A stretch of DNA of 64,000 nt. Source: Frankia canadensis. GTDB lineage: Bacteria > Actinomycetota > Actinomycetes > Frankiales > Frankiaceae. Made by a program: the position numbers and the translations under genes. Position 1 is the first letter of the stretch. Each line of letters begins with the position of its first letter. The stretch is from contig NZ_FZMO01000445.1 in assembly GCF_900197875.1 (NCBI RefSeq), positions 30,094 through 94,093 on the forward strand, given 5' to 3'. The notes below the pieces were generated by a model. The model was given only the letters and a program-made list of their open reading frames with translations, did no database searches and was not told the DNA's origin. This document shows, piece by piece, positions 1 to 8,226 of the stretch.

Positions 1-666
1 ACCGGAGATGTCCGGACAGAGTGGACGTCGCGTAACTCCGCGCGAACGTCCTGATCATCTGCGTAGCGCCGCGCGCGGGTTGGCCGCTTCGTCGGCTGCG
101 CCCCACTGCGTCACCCGGCACAAGGGAGGGCACCGGACACGCCGTGCGCCACGGGACAGAGCGTGTGATCATCGGACGCGCGGGGGTGATCGGGCGCACC
201 GGACGGTCCGGGCATGTCCGCACGGGTCGTGCCGCGAGGCGCGTCGATGAACATTCGGTATCACCGGGACACCGTTCGGCCGCCGGCTTGATGTCCTTTG
301 ATGACCATCGAGCGGCGGGCGCCCGTCATCCGCGACGGTGGCTGATCGACTACACCGGGCGTGCATCATCCTGCCGGGTGGTCGGCCGCGCGTCCGAGGC
401 TCCGTCGGCCCTTGTCCTTATCTTGTCCAGGGGTTGTCCATGCTGGTCGCCGGGGTGCCGGTCGACCGCCGCTGGCCTGCGGTTGCTTTGGGACGGCGAG
501 GTGCCGGCCCCGGGCTCGCCGCCAGGCCGCCGCCCGCGTGTTGGTAACCATGTGTCGTGAATTGTGTACACACTGCCGCAAGTTCCGCAGGTCCGTCTTG
601 GTCAACGGGCCGTAAATCCTCCGACATGGATGTGTTTCGGTTGGTGACGGGTTGGCGTATGCGGTT
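1..666. other. Gene-poor leader upstream of the pst operon
   Basis: I see no convincing gene in this stretch. Several overlapping open frames on both strands are the low-information kind expected in GC-rich DNA, and none shows a recognisable family. The last part is noticeably less GC-rich and leads into the PHO-box-like repeat. A short palindrome (GTGTACAC) lies near 566. The stretch most likely holds the pst regulatory region and the end of an intergenic gap. Confidence 0.5.
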
Positions 667-688
667 GTTCATCTTTCGTTCATGCTGG
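667..688 (+). promoter_or_regulatory. PHO-box-like pair of 11-bp direct repeats
   Basis: Two adjacent 11-bp units, GTTCATCTTTC (667-677) and GTTCATGCTGG (678-688), match the actinobacterial PhoP recognition pattern of direct repeats beginning GTTCA with an 11-bp period. They sit about 85 bp upstream of the preferred pstS start. The family knowledge is that PhoP binds such units and activates pstS during phosphate limitation. That PhoP acts here is inference. The position also argues against starting pstS at 652, which would put the box inside the coding region. Confidence 0.7.
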
Positions 689-771
689 ATCGCTTCGATT
701 CTCGCCGGCACCCCAGTCCGGGGGGCGGACGACATCTGCGCCGTGAACGGCGCGAGGACGAAGGGTTGCTT

Positions 772-1881
772 GTGAAGCTAGGCAGGCGTCAGGCCGCCGT
801 CGGGGCCGCGATGGTGGCTCTGCTCACCGTGGCGGCGTGTGGGACTGATGACAACAGCGACTCCGGCGGCTCCGGGACGAAGCCGTCGGGGACCGCGAGC
901 GCGATCGCGTGCGCGAAGGGCTCGATCACGGGTTCCGGCTCGTCCGCGCAGAAGAACGCCGTCGACGAGTGGGTGAAGGCGTACCAGAGCGCCTGCTCCG
1001 GTGCGACGATCAACTACCAGTCGACGGGCTCGTCGACCGGTCGCCAGCAGTTCATCGGCAAGCAGGTCTCCTTCGCGGGCTCCGACTCCGCGCTCAAGGA
1101 CCAGCAGAAGATCGACGCCGACGCGCGCTGCGCGCCCGGCACCGCGGTCGACCTGCCGATGGCCGTCGGCCCGGTCTCGCTGATGTACAACATCTCGGGC
1201 GTCAAGGACCTGCAGCTGTCGGGTCCGACCCTGGCGAAGATCTTCGCCGGTAAGATCACCAAGTGGGACGATCCGGCCATCAAGGCCGAGAACCCCAGCG
1301 CCTCGCTGCCCAGCGCGACCATCGCGACGGTGCACCGCTCGGACGGCTCCGGCACCACGGACAACTTCACCAAGTTCCTGAAGGCCGTGGGCGGTGCTGA
1401 CTGGACGTTCGACTCGGGCTCGGACTGGAAGGCCCCGGGCGGCCAGGGCGCCAAGGGCAGTGACGGTGTGACCTCCACGGTGAAGTCCACCGAGAACTCC
1501 ATCGGCTACGCCGAGCTGTCCTACGCCGAGAACGCGGGCCTGTCGACCGTCAAGGTCAAGAACGCCGCCGGTGAGTACGTCGCGCCGAGCACCGATGGCG
1601 CCTCGCTCGGCCTGAGCACCGCGAAGATCGCCGATGGTGACGACCTGAAGCTCACCTTCGACTACACCACGGCCACCAAGGGCGCCTACCCCGTGTACCT
1701 GGTGACCTACGAGATCGCCTGCACCAAGGGCCTGCCGGCCGACCAGGCCGCGCTGGTCAAGTCGTTCCTGACCTACACGGCCTCGGACGCCGCCCAGACC
1801 GCCATCGGCGACCTCGGCTACGCGCCGCTGCCCGACGCGGTCGCGACCAAGGTCCGCGCGGTCATCGCGACGCTGTCCTGA
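772..1881 (+). CDS. pstS: Phosphate ABC transporter substrate-binding lipoprotein PstS
   Basis: PstS captures inorganic phosphate outside the membrane and passes it to the PstCA channel. I choose the GTG at 772 because AAGGG lies six bases upstream and the resulting 369-residue protein opens with a lipoprotein signal: two Arg, a hydrophobic stretch and a lipobox ending at Cys23. A Gly/Asp/Ser-rich tether of about 20 residues follows. The mature domain shows phosphate-binding signatures of the family, TGSGSS near residue 53 and the RSDGSGTTDNF loop near 189. A start at 652 is possible on paper but would bury the lipoprotein signal and the upstream PHO-box-like repeat. It is the first gene of pstSCAB on the same strand. 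Confidence 0.95.
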   Translation: MKLGRRQAAVGAAMVALLTVAACGTDDNSDSGGSGTKPSGTASAIACAKGSITGSGSSAQKNAVDEWVKAYQSACSGATINYQSTGSSTGRQQFIGKQVSFAGSDSALKDQQKIDADARCAPGTAVDLPMAVGPVSLMYNISGVKDLQLSGPTLAKIFAGKITKWDDPAIKAENPSASLPSATIATVHRSDGSGTTDNFTKFLKAVGGADWTFDSGSDWKAPGGQGAKGSDGVTSTVKSTENSIGYAELSYAENAGLSTVKVKNAAGEYVAPSTDGASLGLSTAKIADGDDLKLTFDYTTATKGAYPVYLVTYEIACTKGLPADQAALVKSFLTYTASDAAQTAIGDLGYAPLPDAVATKVRAVIATLS

Positions 1882-1994
1882 CGACCGGAACCGGTCGGTA
1901 GGAGACACCCGACCGGCCAGCCGGTACCCGCGGTGGGGCACCACGCCCCACCGCGGGTTCGTCGGTATCCGGCTCCCCGCCGGCTCGGCGACAC

Positions 1995-2030
1995 CCAGCT
2001 GACGCACGGCATCCAGCTGACGCACGGCAC
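1995..2030 (+). repeat. 18-bp tandem direct repeat (2 copies) upstream of pstC
   Basis: Two back-to-back 18-bp copies (1995-2012 and 2013-2030) differ only at the last base. They share the core CCAGCTGACGCACGGCA. They lie in the 162-bp pstS-pstC gap and end just before the pstC ribosome-binding site AAGGAGAGG. Function is unknown. A recent slippage duplication or an operator are both possible. Confidence 0.8.
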
Positions 2031-2043
2031 CAAGGAGAGGACC

Positions 2044-3066
2044 ATGACGACGGAGCCGGACAGCTCGGCGGACGACGCCGGGCCACGGGGAACCGCTTCG
2101 GCGACGGACCCGACCCCCGCCCAGCTCGTGACCACGAGCAAGGCCAAGATCGGTGCGGCCGACCTCATCTTCAAGAACCTGACCCGTACGGCCGGCATCG
2201 GGCTGCTGGTGCTGATCGCCGCGATCGCGCTGTTCCTGGTGCTGCGCGCCACCGACGCGCTCAGCGCCAACACCGGCAACTTCTTCGGAACCCAGGAGTG
2301 GTTCCCCAACCAGACGCCGCCGAAGTTCGGCGTCGCGGCGACCCTGTTCGGCACGATCGTGACCGCCGCCATCGCGATGATCATCGCGGTGCCGGTGGCC
2401 GTCGGGATCGCGCTGTTCATCACCGTCTACGCGCCCCGCCAGCTGGCGTCGGTGCTCGGCTACGTCGTCGACCTGCTCGCCGCGGTGCCGAGCGTCGTCT
2501 ACGGCCTGTGGGGCCTGATCGTCCTCGCCCCGCACATGAAGGGCACCCAGCTCTGGCTCAACGACGTCCTCGGCTGGATCCCGCTGTTCAGCGCCGACGC
2601 GGTCGGGCGGTCGTTCCTCGTCGCCGGCGTGGTGCTCGCCATCATGATCCTTCCGATCGTCGCCGCGCTGTCCCGCGAGGTCTTCCTCCAGGTGCCCAAC
2701 GCCCACCGGGAGGCGGCGCTGGCGCTCGGTGCGACCCGCTGGGAGATGATCCGCACCGCGGTGCTGCCCTACGGCCGCCCCGGCGTGATCAGCGCGTCGA
2801 TGCTGGGCCTGGGCCGGGCGATGGGCGAGACGATCGCCGTCGCGCTGGTGCTGCCCGCCTCGTTCAAGATCTCCGTCCACTGGCTGGAGCCCGCCGGCAA
2901 CACGATCGCCGCGAACGTGGCGAACGGCTGGGGTGAGGCCAACGAGATCGGCCGGGGCGCGCTCATCGCCTCCGGTCTCGTCCTGTTCATCGTCACGATG
3001 GTCGTGAACATGATCGCGCGCGCCATCGTCGCCCGCCGCCGTGACTTCTCGGGGAGCTCCGCATGA
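2044..3066 (+). CDS. pstC: Phosphate ABC transporter permease PstC
   Basis: PstC is one of the two membrane subunits of the high-affinity phosphate importer. The ATG at 2044 follows AAGGAGAGG with ideal spacing and gives 340 residues. After a hydrophilic, acidic N-terminus of about 45 residues there are six hydrophobic segments. The EAA-loop typical of ABC import permeases (REAALALGATRWEMI) is visible around residue 220, followed by GRAMGETIAVALVL, a conserved PstC stretch. The 3' end overlaps pstA by four bases (ATGA), which indicates translational coupling. Confidence 0.95.
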   Translation: MTTEPDSSADDAGPRGTASATDPTPAQLVTTSKAKIGAADLIFKNLTRTAGIGLLVLIAAIALFLVLRATDALSANTGNFFGTQEWFPNQTPPKFGVAATLFGTIVTAAIAMIIAVPVAVGIALFITVYAPRQLASVLGYVVDLLAAVPSVVYGLWGLIVLAPHMKGTQLWLNDVLGWIPLFSADAVGRSFLVAGVVLAIMILPIVAALSREVFLQVPNAHREAALALGATRWEMIRTAVLPYGRPGVISASMLGLGRAMGETIAVALVLPASFKISVHWLEPAGNTIAANVANGWGEANEIGRGALIASGLVLFIVTMVVNMIARAIVARRRDFSGSSA

Positions 3067-4127
3067 GCACCGCGACCGCGCCGGAGCCCGTCGTCACGGG
3101 TGAGGACCGGCTCAACCTGCGGGGCCAGACCCTGCCCCGCTGGACGCCGCTCGCGGTGGCCGCCGGGTCCGTCGTCCTCGCGCTGCTGATCTACTTCGTG
3201 ACGCCGGTCGACAGCGAGATCCAGATCGTGCTGATGGCCGCGATACTGTTCCTGATCGCGATGTCGGCGGCCTCGACCGTGGTCGAGGGCGCGCGGCGGG
3301 CACGTGACCGGTTCGCGACTACGCTGGTCTACACCGCGTTCCTGCTCGCCTTGATCCCGCTGGTCGCCGTCCTGGTCAGCGTGATCAGCAAGGGTGCCAA
3401 GCGGCTCGACCTCGACTTCTTCACCCACTCGATGAACAACATCGGCGCTCGCGACGCCGGCGGCGGTATCTACCACGCGATCATTGGCACGGTCGAGCAG
3501 GTCGTGATCGCCAGCGCGATCGCGGTGCCGTTCGGCCTGCTGGTCGCGATCTACCTGGTGGAGTACGGCCAGGGCCGGATCAGCCGGGTGATCAGCTTCT
3601 TCGTCGACGTGCTCACCGGTCTGCCGTCGATCATCGCCGGTCTGTTCGTGCTGTCGTTCTGGGTGCTCGCGCTCGGCTTCGGCTTCTCCGGGTTCGCCGG
3701 CGCGCTGGCGCTCGTCGTCCTCATGATCCCGACGGTCGTGCGGTCGTCGGAGGAGATGCTCAAGCTCGTCCCGAACGAGCTGCGCGAGGCCGGCTACGCG
3801 CTCGGGGTGGCCAAGTGGCGCACGATCCTCAAGGTCGTCGTCCCCACGGCGCTGCCCGGCATCGTGACCGGCGTCATGCTGGCGGTCGCCCGGGTGTCCG
3901 GCGAGACCGCCCCGGTGCTGCTTACCGTCTTCGGTACGAACCTCATCAACAGCAACCCGTTCTCCGGCGAGCAGAGCTCCCTGCCTCTGTACATCTACTC
4001 GCAGGCCGGCCAGCCCCAGCAGTTCGCCATCGATCGCGCGTGGGCCGCGGCGCTCGTGCTGATCATCATCATCATGCTGCTCAACCTCATCGCCCGGCTG
4101 TTCGCCGGACGCAACCGGTTGAAGTGA
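3063..4127 (+). CDS. pstA: Phosphate ABC transporter permease PstA
   Basis: PstA is the second membrane subunit and pairs with PstC to form the phosphate channel. Its ATG overlaps the pstC stop codon. The 354-residue product has an N-terminal pair of hydrophobic segments, then the conserved permease core. The core includes the stretch [12 protein letters not shown], typical of PstA, and an EAA loop ([15 protein letters not shown]) near residue 242, followed by [13 protein letters not shown]. It ends 40 bp before pstB. Confidence 0.95.
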   Translation: MSTATAPEPVVTGEDRLNLRGQTLPRWTPLAVAAGSVVLALLIYFVTPVDSEIQIVLMAAILFLIAMSAASTVVEGARRARDRFATTLVYTAFLLALIPLVAVLVSVISKGAKRLDLDFFTHSMNNIGARDAGGGIYHAIIGTVEQVVIASAIAVPFGLLVAIYLVEYGQGRISRVISFFVDVLTGLPSIIAGLFVLSFWVLALGFGFSGFAGALALVVLMIPTVVRSSEEMLKLVPNELREAGYALGVAKWRTILKVVVPTALPGIVTGVMLAVARVSGETAPVLLTVFGTNLINSNPFSGEQSSLPLYIYSQAGQPQQFAIDRAWAAALVLIIIIMLLNLIARLFAGRNRLK

Positions 4128-4167
4128 TCCGAACCGTCCTCCAGGCAGATCGCGAGTCGAGGTTGTC

Positions 4168-4944
4168 ATGGCCACCCGCATTGACGTAAACGGGCTGACG
4201 GCGTACTACGGCAAGTTCAAGGCCGTGGCCGACGTGAACCTGACCATCGAGCCGAAGAACGTCACCGCCTTCATCGGGCCGTCCGGCTGCGGAAAGTCGA
4301 CGGTTCTGCGCACACTCAACCGGATGCACGAGGTGCTCCCGAACGCCCGGGTCGAGGGCGAGGTCCTGCTCGACGGGGAGGACCTCTACGGCCCCGGCAT
4401 GGACCCGGTCAACGTCCGCCGCACGGTCGGCATGGTGTTCCAGCGGCCGAACCCGTTCCCGACGATGTCGATCCGCGAGAACGTGATCGCCGGCCTCAAG
4501 CTCAACGGGGTGCGCAACAAGGCGCTGCTCGACGAGCGGGTCGAGGAGTCGCTGCGCGGCGCGAACCTCTGGGAGGAGGTCAAGGACCGGCTCAACCGGC
4601 CCGGCGCCGGCCTGTCCGGCGGTCAGCAGCAGCGGCTCTGCATCGCCCGGGCGATCGCGGTGGAGCCGCAGGTCCTGCTCATGGACGAGCCGTGCTCCGC
4701 GCTCGACCCGATCTCCACCCTGGCGATCGAGGACCTCATCACGAAGCTGAAGTCGAGCTTCACCATCGTCATCGTCACCCACAACATGCAGCAGGCGTCC
4801 CGTGTCAGCGACTCCACCGCGTTCTTCTCGCTGGAGAAGACCGGCGACCCGGGCCGTCTCGTCGAGTTCGACAAGACCTCGAAGATCTTCAGCAACCCGA
4901 CGGAGAAGCGAACCGAGGACTACGTCTCCGGACGGTTCGGCTGA
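4168..4944 (+). CDS. pstB: Phosphate ABC transporter ATP-binding protein PstB
   Basis: PstB powers phosphate import by ATP hydrolysis at the inner face of the membrane. The 258-residue length is standard for the family. Visible motifs are the Walker A loop GPSGCGKST near residue 37, the Q-loop in [10 protein letters not shown], the ABC signature LSGGQQQR near 149, Walker B with [10 protein letters not shown], and the switch His in VTHNM. The protein closes with the EDYVSGRFG tail typical of PstB. It completes the pstSCAB unit, and a regulator gene starts 32 bp later on the same strand. Confidence 0.97.
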   Translation: MATRIDVNGLTAYYGKFKAVADVNLTIEPKNVTAFIGPSGCGKSTVLRTLNRMHEVLPNARVEGEVLLDGEDLYGPGMDPVNVRRTVGMVFQRPNPFPTMSIRENVIAGLKLNGVRNKALLDERVEESLRGANLWEEVKDRLNRPGAGLSGGQQQRLCIARAIAVEPQVLLMDEPCSALDPISTLAIEDLITKLKSSFTIVIVTHNMQQASRVSDSTAFFSLEKTGDPGRLVEFDKTSKIFSNPTEKRTEDYVSGRFG

Positions 4945-4976
4945 CCTCCACCGGAGCGAACGGACAGGACGAGCGG

Positions 4977-5969
4977 ATGCTCCCGGGACGCCGAGGGTCC
5001 GGTCCACCCGGGGGAGTCGACCGCGACACGGTGCCGGCCGCACGGCCGTCCCACGCCGACCAGGCGGGGACGGCCGCGGCGGCCACGCCACTGCCCACCC
5101 GACCAGCGCCGGCCGCGGCCCTGCCAACGCCCCCGCGGCCAGCGCCCGAGCCGCCGACGTCGTCCGCTCCGGCGGCATCCGTGCGGGCCACGCTCGCCCA
5201 ACCGGCCTCGGCCCCACGGCCGACGGCGACGGTCAGGGCCGCCGCGATCACCGCGCCCGGCAGGCCGGCGCTGCTGATCGCCGACTGCGACGTCGACGAC
5301 GAGATGGTGGACGCGATCATCGGCGGCGGCGTCGAGGTCAGCGTGGTGGCCGACGGCGCGCTGGCGCTGCTGGAGATCGGCCTGCAGCAGCCGGCCGCGC
5401 TGCTGATCAGCGCCCGCCTGCCCGTCGTCGACGGCGTGACCGTCGTACGGACCGTACGCAGCGTTCCCGGGCATGACGAGGTGCCCATCCTGCTCGCGGT
5501 CGGCCCCGACGACCGGCCCGCCGCCGCCGCCGGGCTCGACGCCGGCGCCAGTGCCTGTGTCGGCAAGCCCTATCGGGTGCCGGAGGTCCTCGCCATGGTC
5601 GGCGGCCTGGGCAGCGGGCGCCCCGGCGGCCCGTCCTCGCGCGCGCCCGGAGCCGACGTGCTGCGCGGCGGGCTCGTCATGCTGGACCGGGCGGCCCACG
5701 AGGTCCGCCTGGACGGCGCGCTGGTCGCCGTGCCACCCCGGGAGTTCCGGCTGCTCGCGCTGCTGCTCGAACAGGCCGGGCGGGTCGTCCCGCGGGAGAC
5801 CCTGCTGCGCGAGGTCTGGGGCTCGGCGGACACCGAGACGAACACCCTCGCAGTGCACGTCCGTCGCCTGCGCCGCCGGCTCGGCGAGACCGCCGGCCAG
5901 CCGACCGTCATCGAGAGCATCCGCGGCGTCGGCTACCGCTTCCGGCTGGCTGCCCCCGAGCTGGGCTGA
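4977..5969 (+). CDS. OmpR/PhoB-type winged-helix regulator with a receiver lacking the phospho-acceptor Asp
   Basis: The 330-residue product has three parts. A low-complexity Pro/Ala-rich N-terminus covers residues 1-95, a receiver-like domain about 97-215, and a C-terminal trans-reg-C winged helix about 235-327 ending with the usual GVGYRF. In the receiver the acid pair is present (Asp103, Asp105) and so is the Lys of the KP motif (Lys197). The position that aligns with the phosphorylated Asp, just before ARLPVVDG, is Ser145. It should therefore bind DNA but not be controlled by ordinary phosphotransfer. No kinase gene is adjacent. Lying 32 bp after pstB, it probably belongs to the phosphate operon. 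The ATG at 4977 is chosen because it follows a purine-rich GGACGAG. Upstream in-frame sequence lies inside pstB. Confidence 0.8.
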   Translation: MLPGRRGSGPPGGVDRDTVPAARPSHADQAGTAAAATPLPTRPAPAAALPTPPRPAPEPPTSSAPAASVRATLAQPASAPRPTATVRAAAITAPGRPALLIADCDVDDEMVDAIIGGGVEVSVVADGALALLEIGLQQPAALLISARLPVVDGVTVVRTVRSVPGHDEVPILLAVGPDDRPAAAAGLDAGASACVGKPYRVPEVLAMVGGLGSGRPGGPSSRAPGADVLRGGLVMLDRAAHEVRLDGALVAVPPREFRLLALLLEQAGRVVPRETLLREVWGSADTETNTLAVHVRRLRRRLGETAGQPTVIESIRGVGYRFRLAAPELG

Positions 5970-6021
5970 GCCTGAGCTGGGCTGGGTCCGAGCTTGGCTG
6001 GGTCCGAGCTGGGCTGAGCCC
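5958..6021 (+). repeat. Four tandem 16-bp repeats overlapping the regulator's stop codon
   Basis: Four consecutive 16-bp units (5958-5973, 5974-5989, 5990-6005, 6006-6021) follow the pattern GAGCTKGGCTGRGYCY. The stop codon of the upstream regulator gene (TGA, 5967-5969) lies inside the first unit. The array fills most of the gap to the convergent mutY gene. It looks like a minisatellite created by slippage from the 3' end of the gene. Confidence 0.9.
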
Positions 6022-6044
6022 GCGCGGTGGGTCAGGCTGGCGGG

Positions 6045-6938
6045 TCAGGCGGGCAGGGCGTAGACGCCGGGGGAGAGTTCGGCGACCAGGCCGTCCTCGA
6101 TCAGGCCGGCCAGGGCACGGCCGCGCTGCACCGGTTCGTCCCACACCTGGTCGAGCAGCATGCGGTCGACGGGATGCTCGGCGTCGCGCAGCACCGCGAG
6201 CAGCCGGCCGCGGACCTGGCGGTCGGTGCCGGCGTAGCCCTGCGGCCGGCGCGCCGGACCGGTGCCCGCGGGGCTGCCCGCGGCGACCCAGGCGCACTGC
6301 CCGAGCAGCGGGCAGGCGGGGCAGCGGGGCGTGCGGGCGACGCAGACCAGCGCGCCGAGCTCCATCAGCGCGGCGCTGGTCATGGCGGCGGTCTCGGCGT
6401 CGGCGGGCAGCAGCTCCGCGACGGCGGCCAGGTCTCGGCGGCTGACGGTGGCGGGCGGGTCGGCCCGGCCCTCCACGGCCCGGGCATACAGCCGGCGCAC
6501 GTTCACGTCGACCACCGGATGGCGCTGGCGGAACGCGAACGCGGCGACGGCCCGGGCGGTGTAGGCGCCGACGCCGGGCAGGGTGAGCAGCGCGTCAAGC
6601 TCGGCCGGGATGACGCCGTCGTGCCGCTCGACGACGGCGGTCGCGGCCTGGTGCAGCCGCAGGGCACGGCGCGGGTAGCCGAGGCGGCCCCAGGCGCGCA
6701 CCGCCTCCCCGGCGGGTTCGGCGGCGAGCGCCGCCGGCGTCGGCCAGCGGGCCAGCCACGCCTCCCAGACAGGCAGCACCCGGGTGACGGGCGTCTGCTG
6801 CAGCATCACCTCGCTGACCAGCACCGCCCACGGCGTCGTGCCGGGATGGCGCCAGGGCAGGTCCCGCGCGGCGACGGCGAACCAGTCGAGCACGAGCCCG
6901 CCGAGCTCTGGGGTTGTGGTGGTGGTCATCCACGTCAT
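6045..6938 (-). CDS. mutY: A/G-specific adenine glycosylase MutY
   Basis: MutY removes adenine mispaired with 8-oxoguanine in base-excision repair. The 297-residue product has the catalytic-Glu segment SEVMLQQT near residue 42, the helix-hairpin-helix LPGVGAYTARA near 125, and the downstream catalytic-Asp region VVDVNVRR. It also has a complete [4Fe-4S] ligand set with C-x6-C-x2-C-x5-C spacing near residues 200-216. The C-terminal part is short, so the NUDIX-like 8-oxoG recognition domain of longer MutY proteins is reduced or absent, as in some actinobacteria. Two ATGs (6938 and 6929) are possible starts and neither has a clear ribosome-binding site. It is followed upstream by disA on the same strand. 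Confidence 0.9.
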   Translation of the reverse strand: MTWMTTTTTPELGGLVLDWFAVAARDLPWRHPGTTPWAVLVSEVMLQQTPVTRVLPVWEAWLARWPTPAALAAEPAGEAVRAWGRLGYPRRALRLHQAATAVVERHDGVIPAELDALLTLPGVGAYTARAVAAFAFRQRHPVVDVNVRRLYARAVEGRADPPATVSRRDLAAVAELLPADAETAAMTSAALMELGALVCVARTPRCPACPLLGQCAWVAAGSPAGTGPARRPQGYAGTDRQVRGRLLAVLRDAEHPVDRMLLDQVWDEPVQRGRALAGLIEDGLVAELSPGVYALPA

Positions 6939-7020
6939 CGTGCCAGGCGGGTCCGAGACGGCCGGCGCGCGGGTCGGGCGTCGCGGGCCCGGCCCGGCGG
7001 TGGGTCACCGGCCCGGCGGG

Positions 7021-8100
7021 TCAGACGTAGCGCTCGAGGATGCTCGACTCGGCGAGACGGGACAGGCCTTCGCGCACCGCCCGGGCCCGGGTCTCGCCGA
7101 CGCCGTCGACGGTCTGCAGGTCGTCGACGCCGGCGGCGAGCAGCTTCTGGAGGGTGCCGAAGTGGTCGACCAGCCGGTCGACGACCATCCGCGGCAGCCG
7201 CGGCACCTTCGCCAGCATCCGGTAGCCGCGCGGGCTGATCTGCCGGTCGAGGATGTCCGCCCCGCCGGAGAAGCCGATCACCCGGGCGAGCACGGTGAGG
7301 TCGAGCAGGTCGGTCGGGGACATCGCGGACAGCTCGGCGAGGACCTGGGCGGCCGGCCCGGCCTTGGAGCCTGCCGGCAGGTAGTCGCGCACGGTGAGCT
7401 CACGCTCGGTCTCGACACCGGCCATCAGCTCCTCGAGCTGCAGCGACAGCAGCCGCCCGTCGGTGCCGAGCTCGACGACGTACCCCTCGATCTCGTCGGC
7501 GATGCGGCGCACCATCTCCAGGCGCTGACTGACGGAGATCGCGTCGCGGACCGTGACGAGATCCTCGATCTCCAGCGCCGACAGGGTGCCGGCGACCTCG
7601 TCCAGGCGCAGCTTGTAGCGCTCGAGGGTGGCCAGGGCCTGGTTCGCGCGGGACAGGATCGCCGCCGAGCCGTCGAGCACGTACCGACGCCCGGCCACGT
7701 ACAGGGCGATGATGTGCATCGACTGGCTGACCGAGATGACGGGGTACTCCGTCTGCTTGGCGACGCGCTCCGCCGTGCGGTGGCGGGTGCCGGACTCCTC
7801 GGTCGGGACGGTCGGGTCCGGGACGAGGTGCACGGCCGCGCGCACGATGCGCTGCAGGTCGGAGGACAGCACGATCGCGCCGTCCATCTTCGCGAGCTCA
7901 CGCAGCCGGGTCGCCGAGAACTCGACGTCGAACTCGAAGCCGCCGGTGCACAGGCCCTCGACGACCTTGTCGTGGCCGAGCACGATCAGCGCGCCGGTGT
8001 GGCCGCGCAGGATCCGCTCAAGGCCGTCACGGAACGGGGTTCCGGGGGCGACCGCGGCCAGTGTCGCCCGGAAGATGTCGTCTCCGGGTGGTCCTGCCAT
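7021..8100 (-). CDS. disA: DNA-integrity scanning protein / diadenylate cyclase DisA
   Basis: DisA condenses two ATP into cyclic di-AMP and scans DNA for branched structures. The 359-residue length is standard. The diadenylate cyclase active-site motifs are both visible: DGA near residue 72 and RHR (in [11 protein letters not shown]) near 103. A helical middle region and a C-terminal helix-hairpin-helix ([12 protein letters not shown]) follow. The ATG at 8100 has AGGGAG upstream. The gene sits between radA and mutY as in other actinobacteria. Its product is the expected ligand of the riboswitch-like leader near 23.0 kb. Confidence 0.95.
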   Translation of the reverse strand: MAGPPGDDIFRATLAAVAPGTPFRDGLERILRGHTGALIVLGHDKVVEGLCTGGFEFDVEFSATRLRELAKMDGAIVLSSDLQRIVRAAVHLVPDPTVPTEESGTRHRTAERVAKQTEYPVISVSQSMHIIALYVAGRRYVLDGSAAILSRANQALATLERYKLRLDEVAGTLSALEIEDLVTVRDAISVSQRLEMVRRIADEIEGYVVELGTDGRLLSLQLEELMAGVETERELTVRDYLPAGSKAGPAAQVLAELSAMSPTDLLDLTVLARVIGFSGGADILDRQISPRGYRMLAKVPRLPRMVVDRLVDHFGTLQKLLAAGVDDLQTVDGVGETRARAVREGLSRLAESSILERYV

Positions 8101-8226
8101 CAGGCTCCCTCAGCTCCTCGGCTCCCCGCGTCTGCGCCTGCCCTTCGATGCTATCGGGGCGGCCGGCGCCGGGGGTCCCGTCGATCACAGGGTAATGAAT
8201 ACCGGTTGTGTCGACTTGTTGAATAT

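Noticed and set aside
652..771. Upstream start for pstS at 652
   Set aside because: It would add 40 residues before the lipoprotein signal and place the PHO-box-like repeat inside the gene. GTG 772 has a good ribosome-binding site.
778..2880. 700-codon open frame on the minus strand across pstS and pstC
   Set aside because: It runs antisense to two clearly recognised genes and encodes only Arg/Gly/Asp/His-rich sequence, an effect of GC-rich third positions.
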